A stretch of DNA of 64,000 nucleotides from positions 117,430 to 181,429 of the forward strand of contig NZ_LMGK01000012.1 of assembly GCF_001427125.1 (NCBI RefSeq). Direction: 5' to 3'. Position numbers and translations under genes: made by a program. The notes below the pieces were generated by a model. It did not search any database and had not been told where the DNA came from. It saw only the letters and a list, made by a program, of their open reading frames with translations. This DNA comes from Pseudomonas sp. Root562 (lineage in GTDB: Bacteria; Pseudomonadota; Gammaproteobacteria; Pseudomonadales; Pseudomonadaceae). This document shows, in pieces, positions 1-10,600 of the stretch (within the stretch, counting starts at the first letter, position 1; each line of letters starts with the position of its first letter).

Positions 1-256
1 GCGCTTTGTCCTGATCCGCCGTAATCACTTCATCCACAGCCTTGGCCAGGCCCCAGCCTTCGAGCAATCCGACCTCGCCATGACGGGCGCGGACAAAACG
101 GTTTGCCGGGTCGGCCACCACGGCGATAAATCGCACCGGTTGCCCGGCGAAAAAACCATCGGCGACTTTCAGCGAGGCCGGCAAACCGTCGACGGGTTTG
201 GCATCGGCGCTCAAGGCCTCGAACCAGTTCAAGCCTCTGAGGGAATACGCACTCAT
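1..256 (-). CDS. mdcE: Malonate decarboxylase gamma subunit, N-terminal part (runs off the window)
   Basis: About 85 N-terminal residues are visible (MSAYSLRGLNWFEAL...), and the gene continues past the left edge. The N-terminus and its position directly after mdcD fit MdcE, which with MdcD forms the carboxytransferase-like part that releases CO2 from the malonyl-ACP intermediate. The ATG at 256 overlaps the mdcD stop by 4 bases (ATGA), so translation is probably coupled. No catalytic region can be seen, so the call rests mainly on operon position. Confidence 0.85.
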   Translation of the reverse strand, partial: MSAYSLRGLNWFEALSADAKPVDGLPASLKVADGFFAGQPVRFIAVVADPANRFVRARHGEVGLLEGWGLAKAVDEVITADQDKA

Positions 257-1104
257 GAACGCTCTCCTTGATACAGGTCGCGAACCACGCAGGGCTCGAT
301 TTGCGGCTCGGCATTCAGACGCGCCAGGCGTTGCAGGTACAGATCGGCTTGTTGACTGCGTTGCCGTGTCGGCAGACCCAATTTGAACAAATCACCGATT
401 TGCTGGCGGATCTGCGCCGCATCGTCAGCGACATAACGATCCACCAGGCCGCTGGCGAAGCGTTGCTCGCCACCGGTCAGGCTCCAGATGAACGGACGGT
501 CCCGCGAATCGTATTCCTCCAGCCCGGCTTCTTGCTCGATCACCTGCGGACCGTTCAAGCCAAGTCGTGCTTCCTGCGTCACCAGCAAATAGCTGCACAG
601 CCCGGCTGCGATCGACATGCCGCCAAAGCAACCCACGCTGCCCGCCACCACGCCCACGACCGGTTGGTATTGGCGAAGATCGACTATCGCCGCATGAATA
701 TCGGCAATCGCCGCCAGGCCGAGGTTGGCTTCCTGCAACCGCACGCCACCGGTTTCCAGCAGCAGCACGGCACGGGTCGGGATGCCTTTGCGGTTATCTT
801 CGGCGGCCAGTTCCAGTGCGCCGGCAATCTTTGCCCCGCCGACTTCGCCAAGGCTGCCACCCTGGAAAGCGCCTTCGATGGCGGCGATCACCACCGGCAA
901 GCCATCGAGGCTGCCTTTGGCGATGACTACGCCGTCATCGGCTTGCGGCACCACGCCCTGACGCGCCAGCCAGGGCGACATGACGCGCTGGAACGGGTCG
1001 AGCAATTCACGGAAAGTACCGGCATCGAGCAAGGCTTTCGCCCGTTGCCGGGCACCCAGTTCGACGAAGCTGTGCTTGTTGAGCAACGAGGCGCTGTCAG
1101 TCAT
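253..1104 (-). CDS. mdcD: Malonate decarboxylase beta subunit
   Basis: This 283-residue protein belongs to the crotonase/carboxyltransferase-like family and matches biotin-independent malonate decarboxylase beta subunits in length and content. Visible landmarks are a glycine-rich turn (GGSLGEVGGAKIAGALE), the VLLLETGGVRLQEAN block and the oxyanion-type segment GCFGGMSIAAG. With MdcE it decarboxylates malonyl-S-ACP to acetyl-S-ACP in the cytoplasm. An in-frame extension upstream to 1245 exists, but the start MTDSASLL at 1104 is preferred because the extension covers most of mdcC. It overlaps mdcC by 8 bases and mdcE by 4 bases. Confidence 0.93.
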   Translation of the reverse strand: MTDSASLLNKHSFVELGARQRAKALLDAGTFRELLDPFQRVMSPWLARQGVVPQADDGVVIAKGSLDGLPVVIAAIEGAFQGGSLGEVGGAKIAGALELAAEDNRKGIPTRAVLLLETGGVRLQEANLGLAAIADIHAAIVDLRQYQPVVGVVAGSVGCFGGMSIAAGLCSYLLVTQEARLGLNGPQVIEQEAGLEEYDSRDRPFIWSLTGGEQRFASGLVDRYVADDAAQIRQQIGDLFKLGLPTRQRSQQADLYLQRLARLNAEPQIEPCVVRDLYQGERS

Positions 1105-1396
1105 GGCCGATCTCCTCGAAGCCTTGTTCCAGACGCAGACGTACCACACCGGGGGTTGCGCCGAAATCGTGGATATCAATGTCCATGGCGGCTGGCATCT
1201 GGCCCTCGAACATCCGTGCAAACAGATGCTGCCAGCGTTGTTCACTGCCGTTGACCGAGGTCTGCACGGTGATGGTCAACTTGCCGGACTGACCCGGTTC
1301 GATCAGTACTTCGAGATCGCCGGAACCGACACAGCCCACCAGCGTGCGACCGCGTGGCGGCTGCCCGGCGGGGAATTCGAAAGATAAGGTTTCCAT
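1097..1396 (-). CDS. mdcC: Malonate decarboxylase acyl carrier protein (delta subunit)
   Basis: A 99-residue acyl carrier protein specific to malonate decarboxylase. The conserved segment VGCVGSGDLEVL puts the serine that carries the 2'-(5''-phosphoribosyl)-3'-dephospho-CoA group at residue 25, as known for the family. The arm carries the acetyl or malonyl group between the CoA-transferase (MdcA) and the decarboxylase (MdcD/E). The ATG at 1396 is chosen; a TTG codon lies just before it. It sits between mdcB and mdcD with overlapping ends (1 and 8 bases), so the genes are translated as a block. Confidence 0.95.
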   Translation of the reverse strand: METLSFEFPAGQPPRGRTLVGCVGSGDLEVLIEPGQSGKLTITVQTSVNGSEQRWQHLFARMFEGQMPAAMDIDIHDFGATPGVVRLRLEQGFEEIGHD

Positions 1397-2271
1397 CAAA
1401 AAACTCCCTTTTGCAGGCTGTCGCCCGACTCGATACCGTCGATCAACAGGCAGGCTGCGAGCAGGTCGGCAGCACCGCCGGGCGAGGCATTCAACGCGAT
1501 AAGTTGTTGGTCCAGCTGGTGCAGCCGGCGCCGTCCGGCGAGGCTGGCACTGCCACCGGCATCGAGTACCGCCTGGGCGCCGATTTGCATGGTGCGCAGG
1601 CCCTGTTCGCCGGAGCGGTACAGCACGCAGGTGTCGGCCAGATCGGTCATGATCGCCAGCAGCGCATCGAGCCGAGCGTTCTGTTCGCCATGCCCGTTGG
1701 CGCGACTGCGCTTGAGTTGCGGCAGCGCCCGTTGGATAACTGCCGGAAATCCAAGTTGGGCTTCTTCCCGGGCACCGCGCGCACCGTAGCGTTGCGCGAC
1801 TTGCGCGCCGTGGCTGAGGGGACGTGGCGCGAAGCGGTCATCGAGCAAGGCCAGCCTTGCCGCGCGCAACGCGATGGAACCGGCGGCGGTGGATTCAGGC
1901 TCCAGCGCGGCAGCGGCGACCAACAAGCCCAGCGCCCAGATCGCCCCGCGATGAGTGTTCACACCGTTGGTGGTGGTGAGCATCGCTTGCTCGCCTTGGC
2001 GACCGATCAGACCGATCGCTTCGCGCAGCGGCAAACCGATTTCGCCGATCTCGACAGCGGCTTCAGCCATTTCCTTGAACGCTGGCCACAAGGCCAGCGC
2101 CGAAGCGTGCATCAGCCCGAGGTGCAAATCGGTGTGGGCGCCATTGCCACGACGGTCGACCAATGCCGGTTTCGGCGACAGGTCCGCTTCGTCGATCAGC
2201 GCGTCTACCGCCCTATCCGCCAGCCGCTCGGCCAGGCTCAGGTTTTCTGGTTGCAGGTTGAGTGCGTGCAT
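1396..2271 (-). CDS. mdcB: Triphosphoribosyl-dephospho-CoA synthase
   Basis: A 291-residue member of the CitG/MdcB family, which makes the prosthetic-group precursor for MdcC from ATP and dephospho-CoA. Family blocks visible are [19 protein letters not shown] near residue 45, the [20 protein letters not shown] block and the aspartate-rich C-terminal helix with [13 protein letters not shown]. The ATG at 2271 shares one base with the mdcA stop (TAATG) and the gene ends in the same way against mdcC. The prosthetic group is then transferred to MdcC by MdcG, which would lie to the left, outside the window. Confidence 0.94.
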   Translation of the reverse strand: MHALNLQPENLSLAERLADRAVDALIDEADLSPKPALVDRRGNGAHTDLHLGLMHASALALWPAFKEMAEAAVEIGEIGLPLREAIGLIGRQGEQAMLTTTNGVNTHRGAIWALGLLVAAAALEPESTAAGSIALRAARLALLDDRFAPRPLSHGAQVAQRYGARGAREEAQLGFPAVIQRALPQLKRSRANGHGEQNARLDALLAIMTDLADTCVLYRSGEQGLRTMQIGAQAVLDAGGSASLAGRRRLHQLDQQLIALNASPGGAADLLAACLLIDGIESGDSLQKGVF

Positions 2272-3941
2272 TACCAACTCCTGAATTTGGCGGGTGGGTT
2301 GTAGAGGCCGCCGGACCACTCGACCAGATCGGCCACGCTCTTGGCGGCGAGCAGTTCGCGGGTGGCGTCGGTACGGCGGATGCCGAGGTCTTCGGGCAAG
2401 GCGATCAAGCCTTCGCGGCGCATGCGTGCGGTGTCTTTCGGGTTGTGGCGCAGGCCGATGGCAGTGACGCCAGCGACCGCAGCAATCATGGCCTGACGTT
2501 CTTCGAGCGAGCGCGCCTTGTACAAATAGGCGATGCCTTCTTCGGTCAACAGGTGGGTTACGTCGTCGCCGTAGATCATGATCGGCGCCAGTGGCATGCC
2601 GCTTTTCTTCGCCACTTCAATGGCGTCGAGAGTTTCGACGAAGGTTGGTTTTCCGCCCTCCTGGAAGGTCTCGACCATTTGCACCACCAGTTTTTTGCCA
2701 CGTTCGAGCAACGGCTCGGCGGCATCGCCGTGGCGCATGTCCAGCCAGGCTGGCGTACCGTGGCGGCGACCCCGCGGGTCGTGACCCATGTTCGGTGCGC
2801 CGCCGAAACCGGCCAGCCGTCCACGGGTCACGGTGGAAGAATGGCCATCGCCATCGACCTGCAGCGTGGCACCGATGAACAGGTCCACGGCGTACTGCCC
2901 GGCCAATTGGCTGAACATCCGGTTGGAACGCAGCGAGCCGTCGCGTCCGGTGAAGAACACATCGGGCCGGGCGGCGATGTAGTTTTCCATGCCCAGCTCG
3001 GTGCCGAAGCAATGCACACTTTCAACCCAGCCGCTTTCAATCGCCGGGATCAGCGTCGGGTGCGGATTGAGCGTCCAGTTGCGGCAGATCTTGCCTTTGA
3101 GGCCGAGGGATTCGCCGTAGGTCGGCAGGATCAGCTCGATAGCGGCCGTGTTGAACCCGATGCCGTGATTGAGCGACTGCACGTTGTGTTTTTCGTAGAT
3201 GCCACGGATCGCCATCATCGCCATCAACACGTGCACAGGCTTGATGTGCCGGGGGTCGCGGGTGAACAGCGGCTCGATGTAGAACGGCTTGTCGGCCACC
3301 ACCACGAAATCGACCCACGACGCAGGAATGTCCACACGCGGCAAGTCGCTGACGTCGTCCACCAACTGGTTGACCTGGACGATGACGATGCCATCGCTGA
3401 AGGCCGCCGGTTCGATCAGCGCCGGAGTGTCTTCGGTACTTGGGCCGGTATAGATGTTGCCGGCACGGTCGGCCATGAAGCCGGCCGAGAGCACGACGTT
3501 GGGAATCAGGTCCACCACCAGTCGCGCATAGAGTTCGATGTAAGTATGGATCGCGCCGATTTCCAGCAGGCCGTCTTCGAGCAACTGGCTGATGCGCAGG
3601 CTCTGGGTGCCGGCGAAAGAGAAATCGAGCTTGCGGGCGATACCACGTTCGAACAGGTCCAGATGCTCGGAGCGGCCGACGCTGGGCATGATCATGTGCA
3701 GGTCGTGGAGCTTGCCCGGATCGACCTTGGCCAGGGAGCGCGAAAGAAAATCCGCCTGCTTCTGGTTGTTGCCCTCCAGTACCACGCGATCGCCCGGCAA
3801 GATCAATGCCTCGAGCGCCGGGACGATCTTGTCGGTGGGCAGCACCACCCCATCAGCCAGGGATTTAACCAACTCCAGACGCCGCTGCTTTTCGCTGCGC
3901 CGCCGCGTCCATCGCGAGTCGGGGGATATTGTTGTAGTCAT
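2271..3941 (-). CDS. mdcA: Malonate decarboxylase alpha subunit (ACP:malonate CoA-transferase-like)
   Basis: A 556-residue protein matching MdcA, which exchanges malonate for acetate on the acetyl-S-ACP carrier, the first step of CoA-independent malonate decarboxylation. Conserved blocks include [16 protein letters not shown] near residue 55, [20 protein letters not shown], and [16 protein letters not shown]. The start is the ATG at 3941; a GTG two codons upstream is less likely. It is the first gene of the operon mdcABCDE... . I found no convincing operator in the 120 bases upstream. Confidence 0.96.
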   Translation of the reverse strand: MTTTISPDSRWTRRRSEKQRRLELVKSLADGVVLPTDKIVPALEALILPGDRVVLEGNNQKQADFLSRSLAKVDPGKLHDLHMIMPSVGRSEHLDLFERGIARKLDFSFAGTQSLRISQLLEDGLLEIGAIHTYIELYARLVVDLIPNVVLSAGFMADRAGNIYTGPSTEDTPALIEPAAFSDGIVIVQVNQLVDDVSDLPRVDIPASWVDFVVVADKPFYIEPLFTRDPRHIKPVHVLMAMMAIRGIYEKHNVQSLNHGIGFNTAAIELILPTYGESLGLKGKICRNWTLNPHPTLIPAIESGWVESVHCFGTELGMENYIAARPDVFFTGRDGSLRSNRMFSQLAGQYAVDLFIGATLQVDGDGHSSTVTRGRLAGFGGAPNMGHDPRGRRHGTPAWLDMRHGDAAEPLLERGKKLVVQMVETFQEGGKPTFVETLDAIEVAKKSGMPLAPIMIYGDDVTHLLTEEGIAYLYKARSLEERQAMIAAVAGVTAIGLRHNPKDTARMRREGLIALPEDLGIRRTDATRELLAAKSVADLVEWSGGLYNPPAKFRSW

Positions 3942-4062
3942 GACCACTCCACGGGTTCGCTGTCGTGGGGGTCACATTAGGAGCGTGGGGTGGGAGGCAT
4001 CAATCAAGCAGCGTGGTGGATTGTTACGGTCAGGGTAATGATTTGGTTGTCTGAACTGACGC
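3942..4062. other. Intergenic leader of the mdc operon
   Basis: This stretch between mdcA and the REPIN must hold the mdc promoter. I looked for good -10/-35 pairs and for an inverted repeat that a LysR- or GntR-type regulator could use, and found none I could defend. Confidence 0.4.
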
Positions 4063-4152
4063 CATCGCGAGCAAGCTTTGCTCCTACAGGTTTTGTGTCA
4101 TATGCAACCGCAATCCATCAAAAAACTGTAGGAGCAAAGCTTGCTCGCGATG
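4063..4152. repeat. REPIN: two inverted REP arms
   Basis: Perfect 27-base inverted arms at 4063-4089 and 4126-4152 (each reading CATCGCGAGCAAGC... or its complement), separated by 36 bases. This is the usual Pseudomonas REP doublet that forms a long hairpin. It lies just before the chpC 3' end and upstream of mdcA. Confidence 0.93.
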
Positions 4153-4159
4153 AGCCCGG

Positions 4160-4627
4160 TCAGGTCAAACCGGCAGTTACAAGCAACTCTTCAAGCGCCA
4201 ACAAATCCGGGACCTTGGCCACTTGATCAGCCACCTGCACCGCCGCTTTCTCCAGCGAACACAACGGCACATCCACATAACTCAACTGACTGTCGAGCTT
4301 GTACGAACGCGGAATCCCCTGCACCAGCATGGCAATGAATTTCAGCTCGGGCCGGCCTCCCAGGGTATTGAGGATGGCGATTCGCACCCGCTCGCCAATG
4401 ACGATTTTCTGCCCGCAGGCCGACTCGAAGCTCAGCAGCGGAATCTGCCGATTGCGCCACGTTACCCGCCCCAGGTACCAAGGTGGCGTATCCAGGTCGA
4501 ACGCCGCAGGCTGGTAATCGATCAGCTCGGCCACCGCCACGTTGGGCAAGATCAGGTGACGGTCGGCCAGCGGTAGCAACAGGCCGGTGAGGTTGCTGGT
4601 GCGCTGGCTGATCAGCCGCTCAAGCAT
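4160..4627 (-). CDS. chpC: CheW-like adaptor ChpC of the Pil-Chp system
   Basis: A 155-residue single-domain CheW-like protein. In this family ChpC couples additional receptors to the ChpA kinase, while PilI couples PilJ. The CheW fold is visible in the order LTGLLLPLADRHLILPNVAVAEL, GRVTWRNRQIPLLSFE and RVRIAILNTLGG. The ATG at 4627 overlaps the chpA stop by 8 bases; a longer in-frame start inside chpA is rejected. It is the last gene of the operon here, and chpB, which in P. aeruginosa sits between chpA and chpC, is absent. Confidence 0.88.
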   Translation of the reverse strand: MLERLISQRTSNLTGLLLPLADRHLILPNVAVAELIDYQPAAFDLDTPPWYLGRVTWRNRQIPLLSFESACGQKIVIGERVRIAILNTLGGRPELKFIAMLVQGIPRSYKLDSQLSYVDVPLCSLEKAAVQVADQVAKVPDLLALEELLVTAGLT

Positions 4628-7600
4628 GGGTTTTGCTCCACAGGGCAATGCTTTCAAGCAATACCGATTCCTGGTACGGCTTGCCAAGATAGTCGTTGAC
4701 GCCGATGGCCATCGCCCGGTCGCGGTGTTTCTGGCCGGTGCGTGAGGTGATCATGATGATCGGCAGGTGCTGCAAGCGCTCATCGTTGCGGACCTGGGTC
4801 GCCACTTCGAAGCCGTCCATGCGCGGCATTTCGATGTCCAGCAGCATCAGGTCGGGCATGTGCTCTTCGAGCAACAGCATGGCGTCGACCCCGTCCTTGG
4901 CGGTCAGCACGTTCATGCCGTGACGTTCGAGCAAGCGGCTGGTGACCTTGCGTACCGTGACGGAATCGTCGACCACCATCACCAGCAATGGCCGCTGCGG
5001 CTCGGCTTCGCCTTCGTGGCTCGCCGGGCGCTGCGGCACATGGGCCTGCATCGCACGGATCGGCGCCAGCAAGTCCAGAATCAGCACGACCCGGCCATCC
5101 CCCAGAATCGTCGCGCCGGAAACGCCCTGCACTGCGGCGAACTGCGGACCAAGGCTTTTCACCACGATCTCGCGGGTGCCGGCCATGGCGTCGACCAGCA
5201 CGGCAATGCGGCGCTCGTTGCATTGCACCAGCAGCACCGGCAACGGCAGGCTCTGGCCCAATAGTTTTGGCCGGGCACTGGTTTTCAGCAGCTCGCCCAG
5301 ATAGCACAGCTCGTAGCGTTGCCCGGCATATTCGTAGGTGGGCGGATCGAGGCGGAAATGCCCTTCAAGCTCGTTGGGCAATACGCGGACAATGCCGTCG
5401 ATGGTGTTCAGCGGGATCGCATACTGATCATCAAGACATTGCACCATCAGCGCCCGATTGACCGACACGGTAAACGGCAGCCGAATGCGGAAATGCACGC
5501 CCTGCCCCGGCACGGAATCGATGCTCATGGTGCCGCCCAGTTGCCGCACTTCTTCGTGCACCACGTCCATGCCGACACCCCGTCCGGAGATCTGGGTGAT
5601 TTTCTCGGCCGTGGAAAACCCCGGTTGCAGGATGAATTGCAGAACGTCACGGTCGCTGATGTCGCTGTCCTGATCGAGCAAGCCGCGCTTGATCGCCTTG
5701 CGCCGCACAGCGTCCAATGGCACGCCGGCACCGTCGTCGCGGATATCGAAAATGATGTCGCCGCCCTCGCGCAACAAGTCGAGGGTGATTCGCCCTTGCG
5801 CCGGTTTCCCCGCCGCGATCCGCACTTCGGCAGGCTCAAGGCCATGGTCCACGGCATTGCGCAGCATGTGCTCGAGGGGCGCCGCCATGCGTTCGAGCAC
5901 GTTGCGATCCATCTCGCCTTCGGCGTTGCCGACGATGAACTCGACGTCCTTGCCCAGCTCGCCGGCCACCTGACGGACAATGCGCTTCAAGCGTGGCAGC
6001 ATCCGTTCGAACGGCACCATGCGCGTGCGCATCAGGCCTTCCTGCAACTCGGTGTTGATGCGCCCCTGCTGTTGCAGCAGGTTCTCCGCATCCTGATTGC
6101 GCCGGTCGAGGGTTTCCTTGAGGTCGAGCAAGTCAGAGGCGGATTCGAACAGTGCCCGCGACAGTTGCTGCAACTGCGAGTGACGGTCCATCTCCAGCGG
6201 ATCGAACTCTTCGTAACCCAGGCGCTCGGCGTCGACTTGCTGGCGGCTGAGAATCCGGCCCTGGGTTTCGGTGTCGAGGCGGCGCAACTGGTCACGCATC
6301 CGCTCGATGGTGGTTTCCATTTCGTTCAGCGCCACTTGGGCGTCGCTGACCTGCTGTTCGATGCGGCCGCGGAAAATCGAGGTTTCGCCAGCCAGGTTGA
6401 CCAGGTCATCGAGCAGCTCCGCCGAGACCTTGACCATGTCTGCACCGGCATCCGCTTGCAGCAACGGCGTCTCGGGTTTTGCCGCCGCGGGCAGCGCGGT
6501 CGTTGGCGCAGCTTCAGGTTCCGCCGGGTGGCTGAAGTTTTTGATCGCATCGATCAATCGGTCCGCCGGTGGCAGCGGTTCGCCGGCGCGAGTGGCGTCG
6601 AGCATTTGTGCCAGCCGGTCATGACTGCGTTGCAGCAGTTCGAACAACGCCCCCGTAGATTTCAGTTCACCGCTCGACAAGCCTTCGTAGAGAAATTCCA
6701 GCTCATGGGCCAGGTCGCCAATCGGACCGATTTCGACCATGCGCGCCCCGCCCTTGAGGGTGTGCAGGTCGCGCAGCAAAGTTTCCACTTCCTGACGGCT
6801 CGAAGGCTCAGCCTGCCAGCGCAACAGCGCCGCGCCGGAGCTTTCGATGATGTCGAAACCTTCTTCGAGGAAGATGTCCAGCAGTTCGCCATCGTGATGC
6901 GCCGAGTCATTGCTGGCTGCCGGTTCGACCATGTCGGCGTTACCGGCATGGCCCAGGCGGAACGCGCGTATCGCCTCGATCAGCTCACTCGGATCGCCCA
7001 ACGGTTGATGCTGCTGCAATTGCTTCAGCAACTGTGCCATGCGCTCATGACTGTGTTGCAGCAACTGCGCCAGGACGTCGCTGTAGCTGTAGCGACGGTC
7101 CACCAACCCCTCGTAAAGGCTTTCCAGCTCATGGGCCAGATCACCGACCGGCTCGACCTCGGCCATCCGTGCGCCGCCCTTGAGCGTATGCAAATCGCGT
7201 TGCAGCGACGACAGCGGCGCAGCACTTTGCGGATCGTTCAACCAGCGCTGCAAGGCCTGGTTGGCGCTGTCGAGGATGTCCACCGCTTCTTCGAGGAAGA
7301 TTGAAACGATCTCGTCTTCCAGATCGTTAGCGCGGTCCCCTGTGGGAGCTGGCTTGCCAGCGATGATCTCGCAGGCGACTTGGTTATCCAGTGAATGCGC
7401 GTCATCGTTGACGTCCATCGCTGGCAAGCCAGCTCCCACAGGGTGGAGTGTGTTTTCAAGTTCAGCGGTGACATCACCCAACTCGCGAATGCTCAGGGTG
7501 CGGCTGCCGTCACTGCGGATCAGGCCCATGGCCGATGGGTCGAGGCTCTGATCGAGCAAGCCGTGCAAGGCGCGAATCCGTTCCGGACGCGGGCTGACTT

Positions 7601-10600
7601 CCTGGCCAGCGGCCAATTCGTCGAGCATGTTGATCAACGCTTCATGGGCACTTTGCGCCTCGTGGAAAAACGCCTCGCTGACGGCCAGGCTGCTTTCTTC
7701 CACGGCACCGTAGAGGTCGAGCAAGGCTTCGCAAAGTTCATCCACCGGATGCAGATCGGCCAGGTGCGCGCCCTCGCCGAGGGTGGTCAGCTCGTCCAGC
7801 AGCGCACTGAGTTCCTGGCGCTCGCCGGGGTGCTGCTGCCAGCGCTGCAGCAGGCTTTCGGCATCCAGCAGGATGTCCATGCCCTGGGCCAGGAAGTTGT
7901 TGATCAACTGCGGATCGCGCTTGACCCGCAACCCGCTGCTCGGCGCGTTCAAGAGGTTTTGCAAACGCTCGCCGAGCATGGCCTGGGCCCGCTCGATCAA
8001 CGCTTTGGCACGGGGGATTTCGGCCAACGGCTCGCGCCTGAGTTGGCGCAAGCCAAGCCGGAACAAGCCTTCGGCTTCAAGCAGCAATTCGACTTCATCC
8101 AGCTCCAGTGCCACCTGATGCGCCTTGTACTCGCGCAACAGTTGGTCCAGCGGCGCGGCCAGTTCGGCAATCGGCAACACACCCGCCATCGACGCACTGC
8201 CCTTGAGCGTATGCAAGGCTCGCTGCAACTCGTCACTGGCCTGCAGCGGCAGATGCTCGGCCGCCTGTTCGAGAAAGCGATTGAGGCTGCTCAAATGGCT
8301 TTCGGCCTCCTTGCGAAAGATCTCCAGCAACAGCGGATCAAGGGCCGAAACGTCTTGAGTGTCTTCCTCACAGGCCGGTTCCTCGCCCTTGGCCAAGGCA
8401 TGGGCGCGGGCAGCCAACTGGTCGACATCGTTGCGCTGACGCTGAGCATTGGCGGTGTATTCGGCCACCAGTTCAGGCAACAGGTTGAGCACATCACCGA
8501 GCAGTTGCTGCACCGTGGCGCCTGGTTCCACGCTGTTTTCCAGTACGCGGTTGAGCAGGTTTTCCACGGCCCAGGCCAGCTCACCCAGCACCAATGCGCG
8601 AACCATGCGGCCGCTGCCCTTGAGGGTATGGAAGGCGCGGCGCAATTCAATCAAGGCCGAATGGTTATCGGGATTGACCGACCAGCGCGGCAGGTATTCG
8701 CGCAGGACTTGCAGGACTTCATCGGTTTCTTCGAGGAAAACCTCGCGCAACTCATCGTCCACCGGCTCTTCGCCGGGCGGAGGCGGCAGCAGGCTGCCGG
8801 GGGTAGTGACAGCGGGCGGATTCAGGGCGGACACCGGACTGGCCAGCACATCGGCGAGGGTCTGGACGATGGCTGGCCCATCAAGCTCCTGGCGTTGCTG
8901 CATGACCTGCGCTTCGCTGGGGCTCAGCACATCATCAAGCACCGGCACATGCTGTTCGCTGGACTTTTCATTAGGGAAGAAGCCGAGCGACGCCAGGCTT
9001 TTTTCGGCGACGTCGAGCAGTTGTTCGCCGGGTGCTTCAGGGTCATCGCTCAAGCGTTCCAGATAATATTCGAGACTGGTGATGACGTCGGCCAGGCTGT
9101 CGAGCTCCTGCCAGCCGGGCTGCCCCGGATCCAGCAGCAGGTGTTCGCGGATGAAATGGTTGCAGGTTTCGATCAGGCTCGCCGCGCGGTTCAACGGAAT
9201 CATCGCCAACGCACCGCGCACTTGGGTCAGCAACGCTGGCAGTGCCTGCAAATGCTGGCGGTCCCAGTCGGCGTCGATGTAGTCGACGATCATGTCCTTG
9301 GCCTGTTGCAGGCAGATACGCGTTTCCTTGATCACGATCTGGTGGATCTGTGTCAGGTCGGTGGTCGGCAGGCGGCTGTCTTCCTGGCTTTCGGGCTCCA
9401 CCGTGCCGACCATGCCGGCCAGCGTGGCTTCGACATAAAGCAACGCCCCGGCAACGTCCATGAGGATCGCATCGTCGGGCGCGCGCTGGCCCTGGACGAG
9501 GCTCAGCACCACCGCCAGTTGATCAATGATGACCTTGCGTGGCTGACCAAAGCCCAATACCGCCAGGGTGTCAGCGATTTGCCGCAGGGGTGCCAGCAGG
9601 CTGTCCAGATCGGAAGTGTGTTGCCGGTCGCTGCGCACGAACAGGTCAAGGCGCTCCTTGACCCGTACCAGCTCTTCGCACAAGGCGGCCAATACCGAAC
9701 GCATGGCGTCGCGGTCAGGACCGGCCAGCCGTGCGCGTTCTTCGTCGACCATTGCGCTGTCGGGCAGCGCGTCGTCCAGTCCGTAGCGATCTTTCATGGT
9801 CAGCATCTGCCCGGTGGGATGTTCGGCCTTGGCAATGTAGAACAGCAAACTCTTGAGCAACTCCGGTGGCGGAGGCTGATTGACGCCGTGCATGCCCTGC
9901 TCCAGCAGGCGCTTGAGCTCTTTGTCGGCATCCTTGAACAGGCTGCGCAACGCCGGACTGTTGGCGATGGCGCCAGCGCGCATGCCTTCGACCAATGCCG
10001 AAGCGACCTGCCACAACGGGGCCAGAGGCGCGTTGGCACACAAGCTTTCGAGACGGGCAAAGACTTTCGCCAGAAAACCGAGATGGGTGTCGTCATCCTG
10101 CTCGCGCAACAGACCGACCAGTGCCATCTGCAACATCTGCCGCAGCTTGCGCAGCACGTTCGGCAGTTCGGCCGGTTCCAGCAGCGCCAGGGATTGTTCA
10201 CTCAACGGCGGCAGGTGCGGCAGTTGCGGGCTGAACAGGCTGGTTTCCGACAATAGGCTTTCGCCACGGGCACTGCGCAAATCGTTGATCAACGGCAGTA
10301 CGACCAAGGGTAGATCACGGCGGGCACCTTGCACGCGGTCAAGGTAGATCGGCAGTTGCCCCAAGGCCTGCAGCATCAGGTGCAATGCTTCGTCACGGTG
10401 ACTGACGCGCCCCTCTTGCAACGCGATGACCAGTTGCTCCATTTCTTCGGCGAGCAGTGCCGCGCCGTAGAATTCGACCATCTGCAGGCTGCCGTGAACC
10501 TGATGGATATACGCCAGGCATTCGCTCAGGGCGTGCGTCGCCTGCGGATCGTCAAGCCGGGTTTCGATCGCGTGATGAGCCTGCTTCAGCGTTTCGGCAA

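Noticed and set aside
253..1245. A longer mdcD starting at 1245
   Set aside because: The extra 47 codons lie within mdcC in another frame and do not resemble MdcD; the ATG at 1104 fits family and operon spacing.
7395..10256. A 953-codon open frame on the plus strand, antisense to chpA
   Set aside because: It lies wholly opposite a strongly supported gene, its protein is rich in Arg, Gln, His and Ala without any domain I recognise, and long antisense frames are common in GC-rich genes. The same holds for the antisense frames at 5319-7304, 2262-3980, 11117-12340 and 54225-55550.
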